DNA from: Candidatus Zixiibacteriota bacterium
GTDB taxonomy: Bacteria; Zixibacteria; MSB-5A5; GN15; PGXB01
Reading direction: 5' to 3'
Assembly: GCA_024230695.1 (NCBI GenBank)
Contig: JAAERC010000795.1
Coordinates: 1-8,495 of the forward strand
Length of the DNA stretch: 8,495 nucleotides
The translations under genes and the position numbers were made by a program. The notes below the pieces were generated by a model, which saw only the letters and a program-made list of their open reading frames with translations, searched no databases and was not told where the DNA came from. Of the stretch, positions 1 to 6,988 are shown piece by piece. Position 1 is the first letter of the stretch; each line of letters opens with the position of its first letter.

Positions 1-296
1 AGACCAGGGAAATATTCATTATCTTTCTGATATTTGGCGATCTCAAACGAATTGGCAATCGCTGCTTTAAGATCGTTTTGATTCATTGAATTGGTCGAAG
101 ATACGCCGATTTTTTGACCAATAACCGTTCTGATATATATCGTCGCGTTTGATTCATTTACATTTTGATGAATCGTTGAGTTGGCAAAACGGGTTAATCC
201 ATTATTAGTTCCAATATAGACAATTTCGGTTTCATCGGCTCGGCTTGATTTGACAACTTTTTTAAAAGTCGAAAATAGTTTCTCTTTTCCTATCAT
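1..296 (-). CDS. tldE: TldE/PmbA-like protein, N-terminal fragment (runs off the left edge)
   Basis: The first 98 codons are visible, beginning MIGKEKLFSTFKKVVKSSRA and running off the window. The fragment has the N-terminal style of the TldD/PmbA family: an alternating strand pattern with 'VYIGTNNGLTRFANSTIHQNV' and then 'TIYIRTVIGQKIGVSSTN', the region where family members read '...R.a.s.ihq......v.vrv..g.r.G..stn'. The start ATG overlaps the tldD stop as ATGA (293-296), indicating translational coupling. A GGGGTG within the last tldD codons can serve as ribosome binding site. In the known family, TldE (PmbA) is the partner of TldD in a heterodimeric peptidase and usually lacks the metal-binding motif. 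The part that would show this is outside the window, so a second TldD-like paralogue cannot be excluded. The identification rests on N-terminal pattern plus gene order. Confidence 0.85.
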   Translation of the reverse strand, partial: MIGKEKLFSTFKKVVKSSRADETEIVYIGTNNGLTRFANSTIHQNVNESNATIYIRTVIGQKIGVSSTNSMNQNDLKAAIANSFEIAKYQKDNEYFPG

Positions 297-1735
297 TTGC
301 TCACCCCAACTTTCACTTTACGGAATCTGGTCGGAGCCGTCCCGTGCGCCACACGGGCGGTTTGCATCGGTTCTCCCTTACCGCAGTTAGGAACACCCCA
401 GACATGCCAATGGTTTTTATTACAAATAGCGTCGCATGAATTCCAGAATTTTGGTGTCATACCGGTATACAGAGGATTTTTAAACATCCTGCCAAGTTTA
501 CCGTTTTTTATCTCCCAGGCGCATTCGGTACCAAACTGGAAATTGAGACGTTGATCGTCAATCGACCAGACTTTATTCATTCCAAAATAGATGCCGTTTT
601 CGGTATCAGCAATCAAATCATCAAGTTCCCATTCACCCGGTTCAAGATTAATGTTAGTCATCCTGATTAACGGTAAACGATTCCAGCCATCGGCTCGCAT
701 CGTTCCATTTGATGTCTGATTAATTATCGGGGCGGTTTCCCTGCTCGATAAATAACCGACATGCATTCCGTCCTGAATTATAGGAGACCGTTGCGCCTTA
801 ACACCTTCATCGTCATATCCAAATGAACCAAGCGCCCCGGGAATTGTTGCATCGGCATAAATATTAACAATCGGTGAACCATAGACCAGATCATTTAGTC
901 CCTCGATTTGCATAAACGATCCACCGGCTAAAGATATTTCAGTTCCCAAAACACGGTCGAGTTCAATCGGATGCCCGCAAGATTCATGCACTTGAAGGGC
1001 CATCTGCGATCCACAGATAATAATATCGGCTTCGGTGTCGGGACAGTCGTCGGCTGATAAAAGTTCAATAGATTCTTCGCGCGTCCGTTCGACATTGTCT
1101 AGAAGATTCATCTCTTCGATAAATTCGTATCCTCTGGTGGCAAAATCGCCGCGATGTGAATTCGGAAACGATCGTTTCTGAATTTCCTGACCATCATAAG
1201 CGGTGGAACTATATCCGGCGCCCGATTCAATAATATCCTGTTCGATTTCGGCACCCTCGGTTGAACAGAAAAGTTTGTTAGTCTTAAAAAATTCGAGTGA
1301 TGCTTCAGCGGTTCTGATTTTTTTGTCAGTTGATAGTTGATCGCTGATTTCGAGAAGCAGACCGATTTTCTCATCAGTCGGAACCTCAAATGGGTTTTTT
1401 TGACATGGAGTTTTATAATGATCTTTATAAACTTCCTGATCGGCCAGTTTGACATCTTCTTTTTTGGCCATCGCCGATGCTTTGGCGGTTTGTAGCGCCT
1501 TATTGGCCGCCTTTTTTATATCGGCTTCTTTGGTCGAGGCTATTGCCGCAAAACCCCAGGCACCATTATGCAGAACTCTGACACCGACCCCAACATTGAT
1601 ATTTTTCGATAATGTATCGACAATACCATTGGTGACACGGATTGATTCACTTTCGCCCCTGACAAAGCGACAATCGGCATAATCGACATCTTTCGATTTT
1701 AGCCAGTCAAGGACATTTCCAAGTCTATTCTTCAT
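293..1735 (-). CDS. tldD: TldD family zinc metallopeptidase
   Basis: This 480-residue protein matches the usual TldD length of about 480. The metallopeptidase motif HESCGH (HExxxH) is at residues 250-255, followed by PIELDRVLG. The C-terminal 'NCGKGEPMQTA' places a cysteine at about residue 451, where the family supplies a third zinc ligand. TldD with TldE forms a cytoplasmic protease that degrades unstructured peptides and in some bacteria matures peptide antibiotics such as microcin B17. I chose the ATG at 1733-1735 (MKNRLGNVLDWL) because a GGAGG lies just upstream (TTGGAGGATTTATG) and because the length then fits the family. An in-frame ATG 20 codons upstream (1793-1795) would add an unconserved stretch without a good ribosome binding site. 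The stop overlaps the start of tldE by 4 nt, so the two form an operon. No precursor peptide gene is seen beside them. Confidence 0.95.
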   Translation of the reverse strand: MKNRLGNVLDWLKSKDVDYADCRFVRGESESIRVTNGIVDTLSKNINVGVGVRVLHNGAWGFAAIASTKEADIKKAANKALQTAKASAMAKKEDVKLADQEVYKDHYKTPCQKNPFEVPTDEKIGLLLEISDQLSTDKKIRTAEASLEFFKTNKLFCSTEGAEIEQDIIESGAGYSSTAYDGQEIQKRSFPNSHRGDFATRGYEFIEEMNLLDNVERTREESIELLSADDCPDTEADIIICGSQMALQVHESCGHPIELDRVLGTEISLAGGSFMQIEGLNDLVYGSPIVNIYADATIPGALGSFGYDDEGVKAQRSPIIQDGMHVGYLSSRETAPIINQTSNGTMRADGWNRLPLIRMTNINLEPGEWELDDLIADTENGIYFGMNKVWSIDDQRLNFQFGTECAWEIKNGKLGRMFKNPLYTGMTPKFWNSCDAICNKNHWHVWGVPNCGKGEPMQTARVAHGTAPTRFRKVKVGVSK

Positions 1736-1797
1736 AAATCCTCCAACTAAAGGGAATTGTTTATTTCCAATTATGTAGACCAACAATTTATTCAAGA

Positions 1798-1803
1798 ATT
1801 ATA
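1798..1803 (-). promoter_or_regulatory. Candidate -10 box (TATAAT) for tldD-tldE
   Basis: A perfect TATAAT reads on the minus strand in 'TTGAGTATAATTC', about 60 nt upstream of the chosen tldD start and just downstream of the terminator that closes gene A. No convincing -35 hexamer lies 16-18 nt upstream (the best reading is TTCCTC), so this rests on position and the -10 box alone. Confidence 0.35.
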
Positions 1804-1853
1804 CTCAACGCAAGATAATTGAGGAATTTTGTGGATATTCGTGATTTTCCAAT

Positions 1854-1887
1854 AAAAAAAAGCCCCATCTTATAACGGGGCTTTTTT
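1854..1887 (-). terminator. Rho-independent terminator of secreted protein gene A
   Basis: On the minus strand the sequence is an A run, GCCCC, a 10-nt loop, GGGGC and then a run of about eight T. The GC stem (1862-1866 with 1877-1881) is extended by A:T pairs. It lies about 45 nt past the stop of the 665-aa gene. The A run on the other side means it could also work in the opposite direction. The same hairpin, with one stem change, follows the paralogous gene at 4251-4281. Confidence 0.88.
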
Positions 1888-1932
1888 GAATGAGGTGTTA
1901 TTTCCTTTTCTCTTATTTATTTCTCCTCTGTC

Positions 1933-3930
1933 TTATCTTAGCGGTATGCCGCAATTTATTAAAAAACTGCCGCAGGTGCAGGGTGCATTGCCGCCTTTAT
2001 ATTTAAAGTTTATTAAATAGACTATATCGAGTATATCGACTGTACAATTGCAATTGACATCACCACTGCAAAGTGCGTATGGAATCGGATCAACGCCACC
2101 TTTATACTTGTAATTGACAAGATGAACAATATCCAGGATATTTATTTCTGTAGTGTTTCCATCGGCTTCACCTGGCTGACAATCGCACGGACCACCGATC
2201 ATGAAGGCTAAATCAATTGATTCAGGATAGTATTGATGTCCTTCGGGATATCTCAATTCCTGCCATGGTAGTTGCACCGGTAAATCCTCGCCTTCGAACC
2301 AAACAGCATCATCATTCCAATGATCGGTTGATGTTTTCCATCCAAATGTGGTGGTAAATTGTGCTTGTTGAGCTGGCTGAGAAAACGCCTGGATATCAAA
2401 CCAGTATATTACCGGTTCCTGCTCTGAACCTTCCTGAACAAACCAATTGCTCTCATCAAAAAAGAAGATATACTCCCAACATTTTCCGCCAGCCTCCGGA
2501 GACCACGATGTGGGCGGATCAAGCCAACCTCTGCTGTAATTGGCGAGGCTAACCTCTTTATAGATGAATTCCCCCGGTTCAAATTGCCACTCGGCTATCA
2601 TCTCACCAGGCATACTCCATTGCTCAAGTACACCAGCAGGTATGTCAGCGTGCAGACTAAGCCGGAATGTAACCAATCCCGGATCACCTTCAAAATCGCT
2701 ACCCCAATCCGGATAGAAATTATTATACCAAGTGCCCCAAATATGAATTTCAGTAATCGGTTCGGTTTTGTTACATTGGAAATCATCTGCCAGAACATAT
2801 CTTGGAGGATCCATTATTATTCCCATAGGATAGTTACAGTTCACATTTATTCCCGATTCTGATAAATCAGGCGCTTGATACCAATTTTTTGGAGGTGCGT
2901 TACATTCAGTTGTGGCGCAATCGGAACCCGGACCCCGAGGATCACCGCCCATTTCAACACAGCAGAGCGGATCGAGGTTTTGGCAGCTGCCATCATCAAA
3001 ACAGCAGGCTTCAAGTGCAGTGCATGATGTACCAACGCCCATTGGTGTTCCGAGAAGCTCGTTCGCGCAACAACTTGGATCAGCCATGATACAATCGCTA
3101 TTAGGAAGACAACATGCTTCCATCGGTTGACACTGGGTTCCATCGCCCCGGTAGGTGCCAAGCAAATTGTTTTCACAATTCGCTTGATTGGTTTCGATAC
3201 ATAACATATCACCGCTGCCGGTTGGTTCGGGATAACAACAGGCGCCCATATCGGTCGCGCTGGCGTCCGCGGTTATCACAAAGGCCAGATCAAGCGGATC
3301 GTCGCTACCCGGTTCATAAAGTTCTATCCATTCTTCTTCATATAAATTCCAAAAAATGGCATTATCATTCCAATGATTTATTGATGATAACCAACCCCAC
3401 CCGCTAAGATCAGCCGCCGGAAAAACCTCGATCCAATAAATGGTTCCCTCGACCTGTTCAAACCATGTTTGCTGATCATCAAAGTAGATATCATATTGGT
3501 AATAGTCCTGTTGGATATCCGACAAGACTTCACCAGTAATGGGATTGTACCATCCGCCCGGAGATGTCTGGGGAATTGATGTCGTAGCAAATTCAAAGGC
3601 GTCATATTCCCACAAAATTTCGCCCGGTCTGCTGAATGGTATCAATGGAGGATCGGCCGGAATATCGGCATATATTGTTATATCAAAATGGTCTATGGTT
3701 CCTTCAAAACCCGCAAACCACTTACCCCAAAAATGTAAGTCTCTAACAGGTCCTGATTCCGAGCATTGCCAGTCATCAGCCAGAATTCTTTCCGGTAAAC
3801 GTGAAATACCCCACCCGTTTTCATCTGGTAACTGCGGAAAATGCATTTTGTGATTATCCCATTGAGCCATAACGCCAGATGCGGTTAGTAGAATTAGTCC
3901 AATGGAGATAAACAGAAGTTTCCTACTCAT
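1933..3930 (-). CDS. Secreted two-module, cysteine-rich, dockerin-like protein A (unknown function)
   Basis: This is a 665-residue exported protein with no recognised enzymatic motif. Visible parts: signal peptide at residues 1-22 (MSRKLLFISIGLILLTASGVMA, cut before QW); module 1 at about 27-222, with 'LADDWQCSESGPVRDLHFWGKW', 'SINHWNDNAIFW' and 'LDLAFVITAD'; a cysteine-rich stretch at about 229-345 with three ACC-type units (ACCYPEP, ACCLPNSDC, ACCFDDGSC), most with a further C or CC pair; module 2 at about 348-580, a diverged copy of module 1 ('LADDFQCNKTEPITEIHIWGTW', 'STDHWNDDAVW', 'IDLAFMIGG'); and a dockerin-like pair at about 587-648, ending CGIPLR. Similar modules are, from memory, common in Planctomycetes and FCB secreted proteins and lack an assigned function. 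The ATG at 3928-3930 has GGAGGA 5 nt upstream. It is the shorter member of a tandem pair, lacking the extra N-terminal domain of protein B. Disulfide bonding and an extracellular location are inferred from the signal peptide and cysteine content. Confidence 0.9.
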   Translation of the reverse strand: MSRKLLFISIGLILLTASGVMAQWDNHKMHFPQLPDENGWGISRLPERILADDWQCSESGPVRDLHFWGKWFAGFEGTIDHFDITIYADIPADPPLIPFSRPGEILWEYDAFEFATTSIPQTSPGGWYNPITGEVLSDIQQDYYQYDIYFDDQQTWFEQVEGTIYWIEVFPAADLSGWGWLSSINHWNDNAIFWNLYEEEWIELYEPGSDDPLDLAFVITADASATDMGACCYPEPTGSGDMLCIETNQANCENNLLGTYRGDGTQCQPMEACCLPNSDCIMADPSCCANELLGTPMGVGTSCTALEACCFDDGSCQNLDPLCCVEMGGDPRGPGSDCATTECNAPPKNWYQAPDLSESGINVNCNYPMGIIMDPPRYVLADDFQCNKTEPITEIHIWGTWYNNFYPDWGSDFEGDPGLVTFRLSLHADIPAGVLEQWSMPGEMIAEWQFEPGEFIYKEVSLANYSRGWLDPPTSWSPEAGGKCWEYIFFFDESNWFVQEGSEQEPVIYWFDIQAFSQPAQQAQFTTTFGWKTSTDHWNDDAVWFEGEDLPVQLPWQELRYPEGHQYYPESIDLAFMIGGPCDCQPGEADGNTTEINILDIVHLVNYKYKGGVDPIPYALCSGDVNCNCTVDILDIVYLINFKYKGGNAPCTCGSFLINCGIPLR
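1991..2076 (-). repeat. 86-bp stretch identical to 4386-4471 (dockerin-like coding)
   Basis: These 86 bases, coding the second dockerin-like repeat of protein A (about residues 619-647), are identical by eye to 4386-4471 in gene B. Mismatches occur immediately on both sides. The identity includes third codon positions, unlike most of the two genes. Confidence 0.9.
2954..3042 (-). repeat. 89-bp near-identical stretch shared with 5325-5413 (cysteine-rich coding)
   Basis: This segment encodes the 'GVGTSCTALEACCFDDGSCQ' part of the cysteine-rich region. It differs from 5325-5413 by two bases (G/A changes) as read by eye. Flanking codons diverge quickly. Confidence 0.85.
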
Positions 3931-3935
3931 AGTGA

Positions 3936-3941
3936 TCCTCC
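3936..3941 (-). promoter_or_regulatory. Ribosome binding site of gene A (GGAGGA)
   Basis: The minus strand reads CCGGAGGATCACTATG, a strong Shine-Dalgarno 5 nt before the ATG. The paralogous gene has the same CCGGAGGA block at its start, which supports both start codons. Confidence 0.85.
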
Positions 3942-4097
3942 GGTTATATTAGGAAATATTTGGATATGTAATTATTTGCTCTGTTTTTGTAAACATTAAA
4001 AATCTAAAGTTTAATCCCGATTCCAGTTTGTGGTAACCAAAACGTATGATTATAATTCTAAATAAGTATTATCCCGCCTTACCAAAAGAATACTATC

Positions 4098-4134
4098 GGT
4101 AACTGATTAAGAAGTGAATTAATAATTTGTTACC
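4098..4134 (-). promoter_or_regulatory. Inverted repeat at the predicted 5' end of the gene A transcript
   Basis: GGTAAC (4129-4134 read on the minus strand) and GTTACC (4098-4103) enclose 25 nt that contain a further ATTAA/TTAAT pairing. The repeat starts 7 nt after the -10 box, so it would sit at or within a base or two of the transcript's first nucleotide. Both arms and the 37-nt length are kept before gene B (7155-7191). It could be an mRNA-stabilising hairpin or an operator. Confidence 0.5.
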
Positions 4135-4141
4135 TACCATT

Positions 4142-4170
4142 AAGATATAAAATTATTAAAATAATGTCAA
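4142..4170 (-). promoter_or_regulatory. Sigma-70 type promoter of gene A
   Basis: A perfect -35 TTGACA (4165-4170) is followed by a 17-nt spacer and TATCTT (4142-4147, 4 of 6 to TATAAT). The same -35, spacing and -10 occur before gene B although the spacer differs in places. It predicts a start near 4134-4135 and a leader of about 205 nt. Confidence 0.75.
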
Positions 4171-4250
4171 TTACAAAATAACATGACTTTATGCAAATAC
4201 TGGTAAATTAGAGCTGATTGGTTTTGATTAAATATTATTAATAATAAGGC

Positions 4251-4281
4251 AAAAAAAGCCCCGTCTTATAACGGGGCTTCT
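4251..4281 (-). terminator. Rho-independent terminator of secreted protein gene B
   Basis: On the minus strand GCCCCGT (4271-4277) pairs with ACGGGGC (4258-4264) around a 6-nt loop, followed by seven T (4251-4257). It lies about 47 nt after the stop of the 886-aa gene and upstream of the gene A promoter, so it insulates the two units. Confidence 0.9.
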
Positions 4282-4327
4282 TAAATGAGGTGTTATTTCT
4301 TTTTCGCTTATTTATTTCTCCTCTGTC

Positions 4328-6988
4328 TTATCTTAGCGGTATGCCACAATTGTTCAGAAAATCATAACAGCTACATGGTGCTGGACCGCCTTTATATTTA
4401 AAGTTTATTAAATAGACTATATCGAGTATATCGACTGTACAATTGCAATTGACATCACCACTGCAAAGTGCATACGGAATCGGATCAACGTCACCTTTAT
4501 ACTTATAATTAACAAGATGAACAATATCCAGAATATTAATTTCCGTAGCGACTCCATCGGCTTCACCCGGCTGACAATCGCATGGACCACCAATCATAAA
4601 TGCCAGATCGATATCCGCGGGCGCAAAAGGATGGTCTGGCGGATACACCAATTCCTGCCATGGCAGTTGCTGATTAATATCTTCACCTTCAAAATAAACG
4701 GCATTGTCATTCCAATGGTTTTCCGATGTTTTCCATCCAAATTGAGTATCTGACCCTTCAGGTACTATAGCTTGAACATCCAGCCAGTAGATAACAGGTG
4801 TCTGCTCTGTACCTTGCTGAATAAACCAATTGGTTTCATCAAAACGGAAGATATATTCAACTTCGAAATTATAACCTCCGGGAAGCCAAGTTTCTGGCGG
4901 ATCGAGCCAGCCCATCATAATACCCGTCATATCGGTTTGTTTATAAGTGAATTCTTCAGGTCCAATAAACCAGTCTATCAATAAAGGCCCAGGCATACTA
5001 TGCTGAGCCAATTCACCGGCCGGAATATCAGAATGAATACTGATATGAAAGATAACATCCTCGGGACCATAAGGCTTATACATATCAGCAAGCCATGATC
5101 CCCAAATATGAATCTCGGTAATCGGTTCGGTTTTGGTGCATAGAAAATCGTCGGCTAATACGTAAGAAAGAAGCGGGATACCGCCGGTAATATTAGACTC
5201 CAGGGTTGCATTTACGCTTAATACTTTGTCGCTTCTTTCGGGTGCCTGATACCAGTTTTTGGGCGGTGCATCACATGTTGTCGTGGCGCAATCAGAACCT
5301 TGACCCTGGGGTTTGCCACCGATATCAACACAGCAGAGCGGATCGAGATTTTGGCAGCTGCCATCATCAAAACAGCAAGCTTCAAGTGCAGTGCATGATG
5401 TACCAACGCCCATAGGTGCGCCAAGTAGTACTGTTTCACAGCAGATCGGATCGGCCATAACACAATCGCCATTGGGTAAACAACAGGCTTCAAGTGGTTG
5501 ACAAGATGTCATATGACCCCGATATGTTCCAAGCAGGTTGTCTTCACAATCTTCCCTTGAGGTGATAGTGCATAACATATCGCCGCTACCGGTCGGTTCC
5601 GGATAACAGCAGGCCCCTTCATAGACGGCATTAGCATCAGCGGTAATGACAAAAGCCAGGTCAAGCGGATTATTACTATCCGGTTCAAAAAGCTCTATCC
5701 ACTCATCGTCATATTTATTCCAATAAACGGCATTATCATTCCAGTGATCCAAACTTGACATCCAGCCCCATTCGCCTGTCACGCTCCATTCGCAAGCAAT
5801 TTGAACCCAATAAATTGTTCCCTCGACCTGTTCAAACCATGTTTGCGGATCATCAAAAAAGATATCATATTGGAAATAGTCCTGCTGGACATCCACTAAG
5901 GCCTCACCAGATATAGGGCTGAACCATCCTCCCGGACTTGTTCTTGCAAAGCGGGTTTCTGTATAGTCATTTGCGCTAAATTGCCACAATAGTTGTCCCG
6001 GTCTGCTGAATGGTACTGATGGAGGATCGGCCGGGATATCGGCATAAATTGAAATATCAAAATTCGCGATTGTACCTTCAACACCAAAAATCCATTTACC
6101 CCAAAAATGCAGGTCTCGTACCGGTCCGGACTCTGAACATTGCCAGTCATCAACCAGTATCCTATTATAGCTTGATGTTATTCCCCAACCGTCCTCATCA
6201 GGTAGTTGTGGGAAATGCATTTTGTGATTGGGCCATTCGATATCGCAATTGTCCGCGACAGTTTCGCCACTCACAACAAAGTCAGGATGTTTTGGTGGAT
6301 GTACCTCATCCCAATATGTATGCCATTCAATCCAATTTCCATCTCTAAAAAACCATGCCTCACATTCAATTGGTTCCGGGTTGTATGATTCATGAGCGAT
6401 ACCGGGAAATTCGCCCGGATTATGCTCAGGATCATTATATCGAAGACCAATAAAAAACGGGCCGTTTACACAAGGTGGATTTGGTAAATTAACAGTTGTT
6501 AAATTAATGTCATAATTAATACTGTAAGTTTCTTTATCGCAAGATATAGTGTATTTATACAGTTCATTACCCGGCATAGCCGGGCCGGCACACAGATCTG
6601 TGGGGTTTAATAAATCATAAATCACAATATCAATCACAACCGGCCAATGACTATCATCAGGGTAGACATCCCAAAGTTTAAATGAAAGATCAGTAATTCT
6701 AAATGGATACGGACTTGATTCCCCGCAACCGCCATAGACTGGGTCGGCCGGATCAAAATATGATACTTCGGCATCACCGTTCATATAATCGCCTGTAGAA
6801 GCAAATCCCTGCATGTTGGGGTCAGTTTTAAACATTTGACAAGAGGTTCTTTCCGAGTTCGATTCCAATTTTTCGAGTGAAATATCAGTCCTAATAATCC
6901 TGTCACGTTTTTCCCCCGCATCAGTAATAACAACTGCTATTAACATATAAAGTGATGCGATTGATACAATCAGGAGTTTTCTGCGCAT
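4328..6988 (-). CDS. Secreted cysteine-rich, dockerin-like protein B with extra N-terminal domain (unknown function)
   Basis: This 886-residue exported protein is the paralogue of protein A and has no recognised catalytic motif. Order of parts: signal peptide at about residues 1-24 (MRRKLLIVSIASLYMLIAVVITDA); a domain at about 50-248 absent from A, with 'AEVSYFDPADPVYGGCGESS', 'YPFRITDLSFKLWD', 'WPVVIDIVIYDL', 'PFFIGLRY' and closing 'PDFVVSGETVADNC'; module 1 at about 252-448; three ACC-type cysteine units at about 458-572; module 2 at about 575-803; and the dockerin-like pair at about 808-870, ending CGIPLR as in A. From residue 252 onward it is collinear with protein A. The first dockerin-like loop has Val813 where A has Asn592, a likely weakening of calcium binding. 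CCGGAGGA precedes the ATG at 6986-6988. The extra domain has the look of a beta-sandwich found in other FCB secreted proteins, but I cannot name a family. Surface or extracellular location is inferred. Confidence 0.9.
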   Translation of the reverse strand: MRRKLLIVSIASLYMLIAVVITDAGEKRDRIIRTDISLEKLESNSERTSCQMFKTDPNMQGFASTGDYMNGDAEVSYFDPADPVYGGCGESSPYPFRITDLSFKLWDVYPDDSHWPVVIDIVIYDLLNPTDLCAGPAMPGNELYKYTISCDKETYSINYDINLTTVNLPNPPCVNGPFFIGLRYNDPEHNPGEFPGIAHESYNPEPIECEAWFFRDGNWIEWHTYWDEVHPPKHPDFVVSGETVADNCDIEWPNHKMHFPQLPDEDGWGITSSYNRILVDDWQCSESGPVRDLHFWGKWIFGVEGTIANFDISIYADIPADPPSVPFSRPGQLLWQFSANDYTETRFARTSPGGWFSPISGEALVDVQQDYFQYDIFFDDPQTWFEQVEGTIYWVQIACEWSVTGEWGWMSSLDHWNDNAVYWNKYDDEWIELFEPDSNNPLDLAFVITADANAVYEGACCYPEPTGSGDMLCTITSREDCEDNLLGTYRGHMTSCQPLEACCLPNGDCVMADPICCETVLLGAPMGVGTSCTALEACCFDDGSCQNLDPLCCVDIGGKPQGQGSDCATTTCDAPPKNWYQAPERSDKVLSVNATLESNITGGIPLLSYVLADDFLCTKTEPITEIHIWGSWLADMYKPYGPEDVIFHISIHSDIPAGELAQHSMPGPLLIDWFIGPEEFTYKQTDMTGIMMGWLDPPETWLPGGYNFEVEYIFRFDETNWFIQQGTEQTPVIYWLDVQAIVPEGSDTQFGWKTSENHWNDNAVYFEGEDINQQLPWQELVYPPDHPFAPADIDLAFMIGGPCDCQPGEADGVATEINILDIVHLVNYKYKGDVDPIPYALCSGDVNCNCTVDILDIVYLINFKYKGGPAPCSCYDFLNNCGIPLR
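4386..4471 (-). repeat. 86-bp stretch identical to 1991-2076
   Basis: This is the gene B copy of the identical dockerin-like coding segment. Identity breaks at the base on either side. Confidence 0.9.
5325..5413 (-). repeat. 89-bp near-identical stretch shared with 2954-3042
   Basis: This is the gene B copy of the cysteine-rich coding segment, two differences by eye. Confidence 0.85.

Larger units (their letters stand above)
3931..4134 (-). other. Long 5' leader of gene A
   Basis: About 200 nt separate the predicted transcription start (near 4134) from the ATG, with no credible small ORF. The leader aligns along its length with 6989-7191 before gene B. Shared blocks include a 26-base identity (3979-4004 with 7036-7061) and AAAACGTATGATTA. 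No known riboswitch class was recognised. The similarity may come from recent duplication alone rather than from function. Confidence 0.55.
1854..4250 (-). repeat. Tandem duplication, downstream unit (A)
   Basis: This unit holds upstream region, promoter, leader, gene and terminator in the same order as 4251-7309. Similarity extends past the coding region in both directions: the last part of each 3' untranslated region (TTTATTTCTCCTCTGTCTTA) and the AT-rich stretch upstream of each promoter can be aligned. Ends are approximate. Confidence 0.8.

Noticed and set aside
1449..1682. Plus-strand ORFs opposite tldD, gene A, gene B and the sigma factor (for example 1449-1682, 3539-3853, 6010-6348, 7581-7916)
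   Set aside because: All are antisense to well-supported genes, have no ribosome binding sites or recognisable domains, and are expected by chance from codon bias.
1736..1795. N-terminal extension of tldD starting at the ATG at 1793-1795
   Set aside because: The 20 extra residues do not look like TldD, no ribosome binding site precedes that ATG, and the internal ATG at 1733-1735 has a strong GGAGG and gives the usual family length.
2847..3212. 121-codon ORF in another minus-strand frame within gene A, and a similar one at 5218-5493 in gene B
   Set aside because: Both lie inside the cysteine-rich coding region and are out-of-frame shadows. Their mutual similarity simply follows from the duplicated DNA.
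4049..4054. TATAAT within the gene A leader as a second promoter
   Set aside because: It lacks a -35 box and is not present at the matching position before gene B.
3931..4134. Cyclic-di-GMP or another known riboswitch in the leader
   Set aside because: The characteristic conserved bases of the classes I know were not found.
1854..4281. Repeated terminator hairpins as part of a CRISPR array or insertion sequence ends
   Set aside because: There are only two copies, about 2.4 kb apart, each directly after a gene and followed by T runs; no transposase, cas gene or target-site duplication is seen.
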